A stretch of DNA of 53,875 nt from Pseudomonas syringae (GTDB lineage: Bacteria > Pseudomonadota > Gammaproteobacteria > Pseudomonadales > Pseudomonadaceae): contig NZ_LGSI01000060.1 in the NCBI RefSeq assembly GCF_001698815.1, positions 10,877-64,751 on the forward strand, in the 5' to 3' direction. The position numbers and the translations under genes are program-made. The notes under the pieces were generated by a model, which worked only from the letters and a program-made list of their open reading frames with translations, did no database searches and was not told where the DNA came from. Below, in pieces: positions 41,081 to 49,949 of this stretch; position 1 is the stretch's first letter; each line of letters starts with the position of its first letter.

Positions 41081-41393
41081 GAAAAAAATAGTTGTTGGTC
41101 TGGCGGGTAGTGAACGCAACAAACAGAGGAGCCGTTGGAGCGAGGCTTGCCCGCGATTGTTTTTCCGGCGAAGAATGCGTTGACTGACCCGACGCCTTCG
41201 CGGGCAAGCCTCGCTCCAACGATGCAATTAAACTCAGGACCGGCCGGACTGAAAAAAATAGTTGTTGGTCTGGCGGGTAGTAAACGTAACAAACAGCGGA
41301 GCCGTTGGAGCGAGGCTTGCCCGCGATTGTTTTTCCGGCGAAGAATGCGTTGACTGACCCGACGCCTTCGCGGGCAAGCCTCCAACGGATGCC
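41081..41393. repeat. Tandem duplication, 170-bp unit, each with a REP doublet
   Basis: GAAAAAAATAGTTGTTGGTC at 41081 recurs at 41251 and the next 140 bases match almost completely. Each copy holds two inverted GTTGGAGCGAGGCTTGCCCG-type REP units (41133-41222 and 41303-41394). The last REP has lost four bases. Confidence 0.92.
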
Positions 41394-41400
41394 TTTTGAA

Positions 41401-42309
41401 TCAGATGGTGATTTGCAACTTGAGCCACCCCAGAAACTCGCGGACCGGCGACTGCCGCTCGCGACCGGGAGCGCAAACAGCCACGTAGCTTGGGCCCGGC
41501 AAGCTGATGTCGGGCCGATAAGGCACGAGCAGGCCTTTGGCCAGACTGTCCGCCACCAGCACATTGCTGGCCAGCACCAGGCCATGACCGGCGATGGCGG
41601 CATTCAGAGCGAAATGCTCGTCGTCATACTCACGCAACACGGCTTGAGTCAGCCAATCGGTATGACCAGAGGCCGCGCACCAGGTAGGCCAATCCACCCT
41701 GAAACCGCCGGGTATCTGCCAGCGCAGGTTGATCAGCTCAACCCGCGTCTGCTGCGTTGGGTCGGTGTAGCCAGGTGCAACGTAAGCGCCGAAACGCTCA
41801 TCCATCAAGGGCTGGCTGATCAACCCCGGATCATCGCGTGATGAAGTACGAATCGCCAGGTCGATACTCGAATCACGCAGCAGATCCACCAGCTCGTTAC
41901 TGGTTTCAACCCGCACATTGATGTGCGGCCAGGCGCGATAGAAATCGCCCAGTCTGGGGATCAGCCATGCCGATGCCAATGCGGGTGTGGTCGAGAGCAC
42001 CAGCGTGTGCAAGTCCGGTTGCGGACGAAACCCTGCCAGGCTATTGCGGATGTCCAGCAGCGCACGATGGGCGTCGCGATAGAGGCGTTCGCCTTCCGGT
42101 GTCAGTTGCACGCCTTTGCCGGTCCGCTCGAACAGCAAAGCGCCCACCCAGGCTTCCAGCGCCTTGACCTGATAGGAAACCGCCGCCGGCGTGACGAAAA
42201 GCTCGTCGGCCGCCGCCTTGAAACTTCCTGATCGCGCAGCAGCCTCAAACGTGCGAAACGCGGTAAGCGGTATTTTCGAAAACAAGGGCGGCCCCGTCGT
42301 GAACGTCAA
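41401..42309 (-). CDS. LysR-type regulator, GcvA-like
   Basis: A 302-residue LysR protein with IPLTAFRTFEAAARSGSFKAAADELFVTPAAVSYQVKALE, the GcvA-type N-terminus, and an effector domain. Only TTG starts are available in front of the conserved region; the one at 42309 is uncertain and lacks a good ribosome site. Possibly controls the divergent PACE gene, 90 bases away. Confidence 0.82.
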   Translation of the reverse strand: MTFTTGPPLFSKIPLTAFRTFEAAARSGSFKAAADELFVTPAAVSYQVKALEAWVGALLFERTGKGVQLTPEGERLYRDAHRALLDIRNSLAGFRPQPDLHTLVLSTTPALASAWLIPRLGDFYRAWPHINVRVETSNELVDLLRDSSIDLAIRTSSRDDPGLISQPLMDERFGAYVAPGYTDPTQQTRVELINLRWQIPGGFRVDWPTWCAASGHTDWLTQAVLREYDDEHFALNAAIAGHGLVLASNVLVADSLAKGLLVPYRPDISLPGPSYVAVCAPGRERQSPVREFLGWLKLQITI

Positions 42310-42398
42310 TTGAATTGATCGGACCTTAATTTATCTCATTTTCCCCGGCTTCGGCCCGACGTCAGGATTGACCTATCGCTATGAACCTGGAGACCACC

Positions 42399-42845
42399 AT
42401 GCAAGGCCCGACACGCAAGATTGTGCAGGCAACGCTTTACGAACTGATCGCCATTGGCGTGCTATCCCCGGCATTGTCATGGCTGTACGACGAGAGCCTG
42501 GCCTATTCCGGCGCGTTATCGGTAATGCTTTCGGCCTCGGCTCTGCTGTGGAACATGCTCTTCAACTATTGCTTTGAATACTGGGAAGCGCGGCAGGCCC
42601 AGCGCAGCAGAACCTGGCAACGGCGCTTGCTGCATTCCCTGGGATTCGAAGGCGGCCTGACGTTGCTCCTGTTGCCGCTGATTGCCTGGTGGCTGGCGAT
42701 TTCCTGGTGGCAGGCGCTGGCGACCAATCTGGCGTTGTTTGTATTCTTCTTCTTTTACGCACTGATTTTTCAGTGGGCGTTTGATCGGGTGTTCGATGTT
42801 CCAGAGTCGGCTAAACAACCGCTGCCAACTGAATGTTCGGTGTGA
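42399..42845 (+). CDS. PACE-family efflux transporter
   Basis: A 148-residue protein with four membrane helices in two tandem BTP-type repeats: KIVQATLYELIAIGVLSPA and RRLLHSLGFEGGLTLLLLPL each start a repeat, with NYCFEYWEAR and FQWAFDRVFD after the second helices. The PACE family exports chlorhexidine and polyamines. GGAG stands before ATG 42399, so I prefer it over the frame start 18 bases earlier. Confidence 0.88.
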   Translation: MQGPTRKIVQATLYELIAIGVLSPALSWLYDESLAYSGALSVMLSASALLWNMLFNYCFEYWEARQAQRSRTWQRRLLHSLGFEGGLTLLLLPLIAWWLAISWWQALATNLALFVFFFFYALIFQWAFDRVFDVPESAKQPLPTECSV

Positions 42846-42852
42846 ACGCAGA

Positions 42853-42869
42853 ATTAAGGGTGAATTAAG
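42853..42869 (-). promoter_or_regulatory. Candidate PmrA/QseB-type box upstream of the PepSY gene
   Basis: The top strand has ATTAAG-GGTGA-ATTAAG; read on the bottom strand it is CTTAAT-N5-CTTAAT, which fits the PmrA consensus YTTAAK-N5-YTTAAK. PepSY genes are often governed by such two-component systems. Confidence 0.45.
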
Positions 42870-42960
42870 TCTGGTTGATTAATCTGGCTTCAACCAGACA
42901 GCTGAACGTTCCAGCTGCTGATGAATCTACTCCATCAGATAAAACCAGAAGGAAGACCCG

Positions 42961-43266
42961 ATGAAAACTTTACCTGCCCTGTTCGCCGCCCTTGCCCTCA
43001 CCGCCGCTGCGGGTGTTGCCCAAGCCGATATCGGCCCTGATGAAGTGGTACGCCTGCATAAAGCCGGTACCGTCATGGACTTCGAAAAGCTGAACAAACT
43101 GGCGCTGGACAAGCACCCTGGCTTCACAGTGCATGACACCGAGCTGGAAAACCAGGCCGGACGGTATGTTTACCAGGTTGAACTGCGCGATGCCAAAAAT
43201 GTGGAATGGGATGTAGACCTGGACGCCAAGACCGGTGAAGTATTGAAAGACAAGCAAGATAAGTAA
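42961..43266 (+). CDS. Secreted PepSY-domain protein
   Basis: A 101-residue protein: signal peptide (MKTLPALFAALALTAAAGVA, cleavage near AQADI), then one PepSY domain (FEKLNKLALDKHPGFTVHDTELE, YVYQVELRDAKNVEWDVDLDAKTGEVL). PepSY proteins bind or inhibit peptidases and sensor kinases. The last codons are duplicated at 43425 on. Confidence 0.85.
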   Translation: MKTLPALFAALALTAAAGVAQADIGPDEVVRLHKAGTVMDFEKLNKLALDKHPGFTVHDTELENQAGRYVYQVELRDAKNVEWDVDLDAKTGEVLKDKQDK

Positions 43267-43607
43267 TGCAGGAATGCATTACGTAGGACTGGCTTTAGCC
43301 AGGAGGAGGCCAGTGCATACGCAGAAGATGCGTTGTCAGAACTCTGGCCCTCCCGGCTGAAGCCGGTCCGATCCTGCAATTGACGTTACTTCAGCCCAAC
43401 CTTCAATAACTGCCCGTTATCATCATTGAAAGACGAGCAAGATAAGTAATGCAGGAATGCATTACGTAGGACTGGCTTTAGCCAGGAGGAGGCCAGTGCA
43501 TACGCAGAAGATGCGTTGTTAGAACTCTGGTCCTCCCGGCTGAAGCCGGTCCGATCCTGCAATTGACGTTACTTCAGCCCAATCTTCAATAACTGCCCGT
43601 TATCATC
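43242..43607. repeat. Tandem duplication, 183-bp unit across two convergent gene ends
   Basis: 43242-43424 and 43425-43607 are two nearly identical copies. Each contains the end of the PepSY gene, a REP-like doublet (GGACTGGCTTTAGCCAGGAG facing CTCCCGGCTGAAGCCGGTCC) and the end of the sugar dehydrogenase gene. Only the outer gene ends are attached to their genes. Confidence 0.93.
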
Positions 43608-44717
43608 ATCGGTCAGTACATAAAGATAACCGTCCGGCCCTTGGCGGACGTCGCGAATTCGCTGTTTCAGATCGCCCAGCAGTCGTTCTTCATGAACGAT
43701 CTTGTCGCCGTCGAATTGCAACCGAATCAACTCTTCCGACGCCAGTGCGCCAATGAACAGGTTGTGGTCCCAGGCCTTGAAGCGTGACGCGTCGTAAAAG
43801 GTCATGCCGCTGATGGCCGGGGATTTTTCCCAGACATGGAATGGCCGGATCGTACCTTCGACCACTTTGCCTTTCGCTTCAGGGATAGGCTCGCCGGAGT
43901 AATTGATCCCGTCAGTCGCCAGCGGCCAGCCATAATTGCCGCCGCGTTCGACAATGTTCACCTCATCCCCGCCGCGTGGCCCGTGTTCGTTGGTCCACAG
44001 TGTGCCGGTCCATGGGTTGAGCGTTGCGCCCTGTTGGTTGCGATGCCCATAGGACCAGATCTCGGGACGCACATTTTTCTGGCCGACAAAGGGATTGTCT
44101 GGCGGCACTTTGCCGTCCGGGAACAGGCGCACGACTTTGCCTTGCAACTTGTCGAGATCCTGCGAGGTCGGGCGATTATTGTTTTCGCCCAGCGCGATGA
44201 ACAGGTACCCGTCACGATCAAACACCATTCTTGAACCGAAATGATTACCCACGGACAACTTCGGTTGCTGGCGGAAGATCACCGTAAAATTTTCCAGTTT
44301 GCTCATGTCAGCGGACAGACGACCGCGTCCGGCGGCAGTGCCTGCTTTACCGTCCTTGCCCACTTCGGAGTACGTCAGGTAAACCAGACGGTCATTGGCG
44401 AAGTCCGGGGACAGCACCACGTCGAGAAGCCCGCCCTGGCCGCTGGCCCACACCTGTGGCACGCCGGAAATGGGTTGCGACAGCTTGCCATCCGCCGCCA
44501 CTACCCGCAGATTGCCGGGACGCTCGGTCACCAGCATGCCTTGTTTATCCGGCAGAAACGCCAGCGCCCATGGGTGCGCCAGGCCTTTGGTCACTTGCTC
44601 GACAGTGATGCTGCCCTGCTCGCTTTTGAATTCCTGGACATCCGCAGCGTAGGTCGTCAGCGGTAGACTCAGGAAAGCCGTGGCACACAGCGTTGCAATC
44701 AAGGTTTTGCGGAACAT
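43569..44717 (-). CDS. PQQ-dependent aldose sugar dehydrogenase (YliI/Asd type)
   Basis: A 382-residue periplasmic protein with signal peptide (cleavage near TTYAADV). Six-bladed beta-propeller features: GLAHPWALAFLPD, VTERPGNLRVV, SVGNHFGSRMVFDRDGYLF, GHRNQQGATLNPWTG and NEHGPRGGDEVN. The family oxidises aldose sugars with PQQ. ATG 44717 with AAGGA upstream is preferred. Its C-terminal 13 codons lie in the tandem duplication. Confidence 0.88.
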   Translation of the reverse strand: MFRKTLIATLCATAFLSLPLTTYAADVQEFKSEQGSITVEQVTKGLAHPWALAFLPDKQGMLVTERPGNLRVVAADGKLSQPISGVPQVWASGQGGLLDVVLSPDFANDRLVYLTYSEVGKDGKAGTAAGRGRLSADMSKLENFTVIFRQQPKLSVGNHFGSRMVFDRDGYLFIALGENNNRPTSQDLDKLQGKVVRLFPDGKVPPDNPFVGQKNVRPEIWSYGHRNQQGATLNPWTGTLWTNEHGPRGGDEVNIVERGGNYGWPLATDGINYSGEPIPEAKGKVVEGTIRPFHVWEKSPAISGMTFYDASRFKAWDHNLFIGALASEELIRLQFDGDKIVHEERLLGDLKQRIRDVRQGPDGYLYVLTDDDNGQLLKIGLK

Positions 44718-44768
44718 GAACAATTCCTTATGCAGAGGGATAAGCCCCGTTTGCGGGGTGGCAAGGGA

Positions 44769-45095
44769 TCAGTCGGTGGTCTTGCGGTCGCGATTGGTGT
44801 CGTTGGTCGAAGGTCGGGCAGGCTGTTGCCGGGTCGGATAGCCGTTGCCGATGCCGCCATTTTCCAGGGTGGGTGGACGAGGATTGGGCACGGTGTTCGG
44901 CCCCCGCAGCGGTGGAATACTCGATTCGGTGCCCTGGCGGCTGTTCGGATTCGCCCGATGGATGGGGCTGTTGTGGGGATTGCTGTTGTTCAGGGTGCTG
45001 TTGGGCAAGGTTTGCGCGTGGGAAACACTGACAAGGCCGGCCATCACCAGACCGCCGAGCAAAGGAATTGCAACGCTACGCAAGAAAATGTTCAT
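44769..45095 (-). CDS. Small secreted Pro/Asn-rich protein
   Basis: A 108-residue protein with signal peptide (cleavage near VSHAQT) and a mature part of low complexity, rich in Pro, Asn, Arg and Ser (for example NSTLNNSNPHNSP). AGAAGG stands five bases before the ATG. Located 50 bases upstream of the dehydrogenase on the same strand, so perhaps co-transcribed. Function unknown. Confidence 0.7.
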   Translation of the reverse strand: MNIFLRSVAIPLLGGLVMAGLVSVSHAQTLPNSTLNNSNPHNSPIHRANPNSRQGTESSIPPLRGPNTVPNPRPPTLENGGIGNGYPTRQQPARPSTNDTNRDRKTTD

Positions 45096-45257
45096 CGGTT
45101 ACCTTCTGTTCAGAAACGGTAAGGCCTCAGGCCTTTGATGGCGGTTGCCGACCTAGGTTCGGCGCTAGGCCATTGATGAGCAACGATTGCGGCATCAGGT
45201 TTGTAACAAGGATGGTCAGGATGGATAAACGGGCTGGGGTTTTCACCAAATCTCATT

Positions 45258-45370
45258 GTAGGAGGGGACTTGTCCCCGAAGGCGGCAGTCGATCCGGCAC
45301 GGCGATGAAGTTATATCCGGCAGATCAAGGTCGGCTGGGCGGGCCTCTTCGGGGACAAGTCCCCTCCTAC
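45258..45370. repeat. REP doublet, GTAGGAGGGGACTTG variant
   Basis: Third copy of this variant, two inverted units in the 324-base gap before the AlkD-like gene. I see nothing else in that gap. Confidence 0.85.
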
Positions 45371-45419
45371 CGATTGCTTTACGAATCCCATTCATACTTA
45401 CGCCAGAGACCCACACGAC

Positions 45420-46523
45420 ATGACCGAAGTTACCCAGGCCGCACCGGCCTTGAAGGAAATCTTCAACCGGGCACGCCTCCAGCACATCGCCGAACAGACC
45501 GCTGCGGTCTACCCCGCATTCGACGTCCCGGCGTTTCTGACCCATGTCAGCGAGGATCTGGACAATCTGTCGCTGATGCAGCGCCTGAACCGCGTCAGCC
45601 GTGGCCTGCATGCGTGTTTGCCAGACGATTACGTCGCGACGCTGGACATCCTTTACAAGCTTGCGCCACGCCTGAACAGTGGTTTTGTCACCCTTGTTCT
45701 GCCTGAATACGTGGCGCTGTATGGTCAGCATGATTTCGAACGATCCATGCAGGCGTTGAAATACTTCACGCCTTTCGGCTCGTCGGAATTTGCCGTGCGA
45801 CACTTTCTGCGTCTGGACTTCGGGCGGGCGCTGCAACTGATGCAGGAGTGGGCGCAGGACGATAACGAGCATGTTCGGCGTCTGGCCAGCGAAGGCAGTC
45901 GGCCGCGGCTGCCCTGGTCGTTTCGCATCGAAACGCTGATGCGCGATCCGTCGCCGGTATTGCCGATTCTTGATGCGCTCAAGGCTGACAGCAGCCTGTA
46001 CGTGCGCAAATCGGTGGCCAATCACTTCAATGACATCACCAAGGACAACCCTGACTGGGTGCTGGATCAGATTGAAAGCTGGTCGCTGGACAACCCTCAT
46101 ACGGCGTGGATTGCCCGGCATGCCCTGCGTTCGCTGATCAAGAAAGGCGACCGCCGCGCCCTGACCATCATGGGTGCCGGCCATGCAGCCCAGGTGCGCA
46201 TCGAACAGCTGAGCGTCAGCCCCGAGCAGGTGCGCCTGGGTGATCGGATCAACCTGTCATTCCGCCTGACTTCCATCGCCGGACACAGCCAGCGCCTGAT
46301 CATCGATTACGCCCTGCATTACGTGAAAAAAGCCGGCGGCACTTCGGCCAAGGTGTTCAAACTCAAGACCTTGAACCTGGCACCCGGCGAGTCCGTGATG
46401 ATCAGCCGCGAGCAGCAGATCCGCAATTTCACGACCCGGGCGCATTATGCGGGCAAGCATGAGCTGGATATCCTGATCAACGGCGAGCGCCTGGCCCGAA
46501 CCTTTTTCGATCTCACGGACTGA
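45420..46523 (+). CDS. AlkD-like DNA alkylation repair / HEAT-repeat protein
   Basis: A 367-residue protein with helical HEAT-like repeats, for example FGRALQLMQEWAQDDNEHVR, RLASEGSRPRLPWSF, LDALKADSSLYVRKSVANHF and HTAWIARHALRSLIKKGDRR; these match the AlkD/DUF4132-type DNA glycosylases that excise N3/N7-alkylpurines. The C-terminal third has a beta-rich region (SVSPEQVRLGDRINLSFRL) outside the classic AlkD fold. Cytoplasmic, single gene. Confidence 0.8.
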   Translation: MTEVTQAAPALKEIFNRARLQHIAEQTAAVYPAFDVPAFLTHVSEDLDNLSLMQRLNRVSRGLHACLPDDYVATLDILYKLAPRLNSGFVTLVLPEYVALYGQHDFERSMQALKYFTPFGSSEFAVRHFLRLDFGRALQLMQEWAQDDNEHVRRLASEGSRPRLPWSFRIETLMRDPSPVLPILDALKADSSLYVRKSVANHFNDITKDNPDWVLDQIESWSLDNPHTAWIARHALRSLIKKGDRRALTIMGAGHAAQVRIEQLSVSPEQVRLGDRINLSFRLTSIAGHSQRLIIDYALHYVKKAGGTSAKVFKLKTLNLAPGESVMISREQQIRNFTTRAHYAGKHELDILINGERLARTFFDLTD

Positions 46524-46659
46524 AGTACCTTGGAGCGCTGCACAAATCTTCCAGACTTTTCTCCCGGACCGGCTGAAACTGTTACATCGTTAAAATACAA
46601 ACTGCATCCATACGAATGCACAAACGACGTTTTGCATGCCTTTTTTGGAGTGAAAATCC

Positions 46660-47496
46660 ATGCGCACTGCCAACTGGATCGACCTCAAGCAGGACAATGA
46701 GTCCGGCATCGAGACGATTCGTGCGCATTTTGAAGGCCACGCTTACGACCCGCATTGGCACGACAGCTATCTGGTGGGCGTAACGGAGCAAGGCGTGCAG
46801 CAATTCAATTGCCGCCGTCAACGGCACATGAGTACGCCAGGTCGGGTATTTCTGCTGGAACCGGGGGAGATTCACGACGGTGACGCGCCAGCGCCGGAAG
46901 GTTTCACCTATCAAACGCTGTATCTGGACCCTAAATGGCTGGATCGCGAACTGCGCTCGTTGTTCGAGCATGCTCCGGCTGATTGTCAGCTGAGTTTCAC
47001 CGCGACCCTGGCCGATGATCCGCGTCTGGCACGCGCCACAGTCAACGCCTTTCGCACCCTGCACAATCAGGAAATGCGCATCGTGCGCCAGACTGCTCTG
47101 GACGATCTGCTGGGAAATCTCACCAGCCACTTACGCTGGCGAACGCTGATTACCCCGGACCCGCGCCTGCCTCTGGTAGCGCTCAATGCCCGGGATTTTC
47201 TGCACAGTCACATGGCTCAAGACATCGGCCTGGACGATCTGGCGCGGGTGACCGGCGTGGACCGTTTTCGCCTGACGCGAGCCTTCAAGGCGGCGTTCGG
47301 ATTGGCGCCCCATGCCTATTTGATCCAGCTGAGACTGGCCAAGGCGCGGCGTCTGCTGGCCAGCGGCGAATCTGCGGCCCAGGTTGCGGCGGCCCTGGGT
47401 TTCGCCGATCAGAGTCATCTGGGGCGCTGGTTCCAGCGCGCCTACCGGATGACGCCGGCGGACTACCGCAAGCGTTGCTCAAATCTTCCAGACTGA
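46660..47496 (+). CDS. AraC-family regulator
   Basis: A 278-residue regulator: an N-terminal cupin-type effector domain (YDPHWHDSYLVGVTEQG, VFLLEPGEIHDGDAP) and two C-terminal helix-turn-helices (DIGLDDLARVTGVDRFRLTRAFKAAFG, AQVAAALGFADQSHLGRWFQRAYRMTPADYRK). GGAG precedes the ATG. It stands 50 bases upstream of a LysE-type exporter and likely controls it. Confidence 0.9.
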   Translation: MRTANWIDLKQDNESGIETIRAHFEGHAYDPHWHDSYLVGVTEQGVQQFNCRRQRHMSTPGRVFLLEPGEIHDGDAPAPEGFTYQTLYLDPKWLDRELRSLFEHAPADCQLSFTATLADDPRLARATVNAFRTLHNQEMRIVRQTALDDLLGNLTSHLRWRTLITPDPRLPLVALNARDFLHSHMAQDIGLDDLARVTGVDRFRLTRAFKAAFGLAPHAYLIQLRLAKARRLLASGESAAQVAAALGFADQSHLGRWFQRAYRMTPADYRKRCSNLPD

Positions 47497-47546
47497 GGAA
47501 CTGCCGAGCCGGATGATCGACTGACGATCAATCATTCGAGTGTGTC

Positions 47547-48152
47547 ATGGACCAGTTACTGCCCTTCCTGCTGTTCGCGTTCGTTGCTTCGATTACCCCC
47601 GGCCCGACCAACATTCTGGTGCTGACCAACAGTTCGCGTCATGGCTTGAGCGCCACCGCGCCCATCGTGCTGGGCGCCTGCGCTGGCGCGGCCGGGCTGG
47701 TGCTGCTGGTGGGCACCGGTGTGGGGGATTTTCTCGCCCACCATCTTGTGGTTCAGACTGCAATGTCGTGGATCGGCATCGCCTGGCTGAGCTGGATGGC
47801 CTGGCAGCTGTTCAGCGCCCCGGCGCAGGTGATCGATCCCGCCATGCCAACCACTCAAGGCCCGCGCCTGGGCTTGTTCGGCGCGGCGAGTCTGCAGTTG
47901 GTCAATCCCAAGACCTGGATGATGGCGTTGGCGGTGGTCAGCGTTTTCGCTGGCAACGAAGCCGACCGCAGTCTGAAAGTGGTCTATTTATCCCTCGCGT
48001 TTTTCATGGTGTCGATTCCTTGCATGAGCGCGTGGGCGTGGCTTGGGGTCAGCGCCGCGAAGTTTTGCCGATCGTCACAAAGCATGCGGCGCTTCAACCG
48101 CAGCATGGCGGCGTTGCTGCTGGTTTCGACGTGGCTGACGTTGGTGGTTTGA
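47547..48152 (+). CDS. LysE/RhtB family exporter
   Basis: A 201-residue membrane protein with VASITPGPTNILVLTNSSRHG (family signature), five to six helices and LQLVNPKTWMMALAVVSVF. Neighbour of the AraC gene, a frequent pairing for amino-acid exporters. Confidence 0.88.
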   Translation: MDQLLPFLLFAFVASITPGPTNILVLTNSSRHGLSATAPIVLGACAGAAGLVLLVGTGVGDFLAHHLVVQTAMSWIGIAWLSWMAWQLFSAPAQVIDPAMPTTQGPRLGLFGAASLQLVNPKTWMMALAVVSVFAGNEADRSLKVVYLSLAFFMVSIPCMSAWAWLGVSAAKFCRSSQSMRRFNRSMAALLLVSTWLTLVV

Positions 48153-48256
48153 GCATCAATGTGCGCGGTATTCGCGGCCAAATGCTGACAGACATGCATT
48201 CGACAGGTTAAAAAGCCTCCTGGACTTTACATAGCCCGAACCCGCCTGGACGCCTC

Positions 48257-49255
48257 ATGACCCGTTTTTACGATGCACGTGCAAACATCTACGCCGTCAG
48301 CACGCCCGAGGCCTTGCGTGACTTGGGCATCGCCGTTCCGCACACGGCTGCGCGAGCAAGCGCTGGTCGCGCAGCCTGGGCGAAAGACGCCATACGCGCG
48401 CTCTGTGACTGGCCGCCGGGCACACGTCCGGCCGATGCCAAGGCTCATCGCTCGGATGGTCTGTTGATCGGTCCCTTTCAACAGCACGCGCCGTTTGACG
48501 TGCTGATCGTCAACACCGACGGCACCTTGGCCGAACGCAGCGGCAACGGGCTGACGATTTTTTCCCAGGCACTGACCGAAACAGGCCAGGTCGACGCTCA
48601 AGGGCGTTTCGAGCTGAAAGTGCATCATGACAAAGGCGACTCGGCCTCGCCTGTTTCGACCTGGATAGAACCAGCACGCCTGCAGGGCCAGACCGGGTTT
48701 TGGCTGGATCTGGGCAAACCGGCGTTTGGCCCCACGGCTGTCGGTGCGCAGGCCAATGGTCTGGGCGAGGTTTCGCTCAATGGCCGTGCGCTCAGCCGGG
48801 TCAATGCGCTGTTGCACATCGAACCGGATTGGGATCACAGCGTGTTCGTCAGGATCGGCAATCCGCATTGCGTAACACTGGTCACAGACAAGACGCAGTT
48901 GCCCGCATTCGAAGCGTTGCATGAGCCGGCACTGAACAGCGCGTTGACCCGCATTGCCTTTGCCGAAGGTGATCTGGGCGCTGGCGACCCCTGCCCTTCA
49001 GGCGTGAACCTGCAATGGGCGTTTGTTGCCTCGCCAGAGCGCATTGTCGCCAGGGTCTTCGAACGTGGAGAAGGCCCGACCGCGTCGTCGGGAACCAGCG
49101 CCAGCGCGGTTGCCTGCGCAGCCTGGCACGCCGGACAGGTCCGCGCCGGACTGATCGAAATCGAGATGCCCGGCGGCACGGCTCCGGTGCGTCTGGTCGA
49201 GGATGGCGGGGAGTTGCAGGGGGTTGCGTTGTTTGGGGTGGCGCGGCGCACCTGA
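48257..49255 (+). CDS. DapF-like (diaminopimelate epimerase fold) protein lacking both catalytic cysteines
   Basis: A 332-residue protein with the two-lobed epimerase pattern: VNTDGTLAERSGNGLTIF (residues 85-102), GNPHCVTLVT and FERGEGPTASSGTSASA (268-284). In DapF the two acid/base cysteines sit in CGNG and ACGTG; here both are serine (Ser95 and Ser278). The Gly-Asn-Gly and GNPH elements remain, so the fold is kept but two-cysteine epimerase chemistry is unlikely. It is not next to lysine genes; the exporter pair lies upstream. Function unknown. Confidence 0.78.
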   Translation: MTRFYDARANIYAVSTPEALRDLGIAVPHTAARASAGRAAWAKDAIRALCDWPPGTRPADAKAHRSDGLLIGPFQQHAPFDVLIVNTDGTLAERSGNGLTIFSQALTETGQVDAQGRFELKVHHDKGDSASPVSTWIEPARLQGQTGFWLDLGKPAFGPTAVGAQANGLGEVSLNGRALSRVNALLHIEPDWDHSVFVRIGNPHCVTLVTDKTQLPAFEALHEPALNSALTRIAFAEGDLGAGDPCPSGVNLQWAFVASPERIVARVFERGEGPTASSGTSASAVACAAWHAGQVRAGLIEIEMPGGTAPVRLVEDGGELQGVALFGVARRT

Positions 49256-49259
49256 GACT

Positions 49260-49463
49260 GTGGGAGCGAGACTTGCCCGCGAAGGATTCTTTCAGCCAAC
49301 TACTTTATTGCCTGACCTGCGCCTTCGCGAGCAAGCTCGGCTCCCACAGGGACCTGAAGTGTGAAGTGCACCCCGTTGGAGCGAGGCTTGCCCGCGAAGG
49401 TGTCATCTCAGGCGATAGATATGCCGCCGGGAATACCGATTCGCGGGCAAGCCTCGCTCCCAC
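49260..49463. repeat. Two adjacent REP doublets
   Basis: A hybrid pair at 49260-49348 (GTGGGAGCGAGACTTGCCCG facing a GAGCAAGCTCGGCTCCCAC unit) and a second pair at 49374-49463 (GTTGGAGCGAGGCTTGCCCG with a CAAGCCTCGCTCCCAC partner). Different variants are mixed inside each doublet. Confidence 0.82.
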
Positions 49464-49481
49464 GGTCCCAGATGAGCGCTG

Positions 49482-49919
49482 TTACTCCCCAATATCCTCA
49501 TTCCATAATTCAGGCTTGCTGACGATGAAGTCTTTCATCATCTGCACGCAGGCCGGGTTGTGGATGACGTCCACTTCTACCCCGCGTGAGCGCAGCAGTT
49601 CTTCTTCGCCCATGAACGTCTCGTTTTCGCCGACGATGACTTTGCGAATGCCGTAGAGCAGGATCGCGCCGCTGCACATCGCGCAGGGTGACAAGGTCGT
49701 GTAGAGCACCGCATCGCGATAAGTCCGCGCGGGTAGGCGGCCGGCGTTTTCCAGGGCGTCCATTTCACCGTGCTTGATCGCACTGCCCTCCTGTACCCGG
49801 CGATTATGGCCGCGGCCGATGATCTTGCCGTCATGGACGATGACCGAACCGATGGGAATACCGCCCTCGGCCAAGCCGAGTTGCGCTTCGTCGATCGCTG
49901 CCTGCATGAATGGGTCCAT
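49482..49919 (-). CDS. Yeast-type cytosine/nucleoside deaminase
   Basis: A 145-residue zinc deaminase. HGEMDALENAGR and TTLSPCAMCSGAILLYGI give the H-x-E and P-C-x2-C zinc site, and GGIPIGSVIV plus the final WNEDIGE are strikingly like yeast cytosine deaminase Fcy1. It would convert cytosine to uracil, but related bacterial enzymes deaminate other purines and pterins. Cytoplasmic, single gene. Confidence 0.87.
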   Translation of the reverse strand: MDPFMQAAIDEAQLGLAEGGIPIGSVIVHDGKIIGRGHNRRVQEGSAIKHGEMDALENAGRLPARTYRDAVLYTTLSPCAMCSGAILLYGIRKVIVGENETFMGEEELLRSRGVEVDVIHNPACVQMMKDFIVSKPELWNEDIGE

Positions 49920-49949
49920 GGTCTTACCTCATCGCGAATAAATGAAAAA

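Noticed and set aside
41081..41393. CRISPR array
   Set aside because: Two long near-identical units with inverted REPs and no short repeat/unique spacer pattern.
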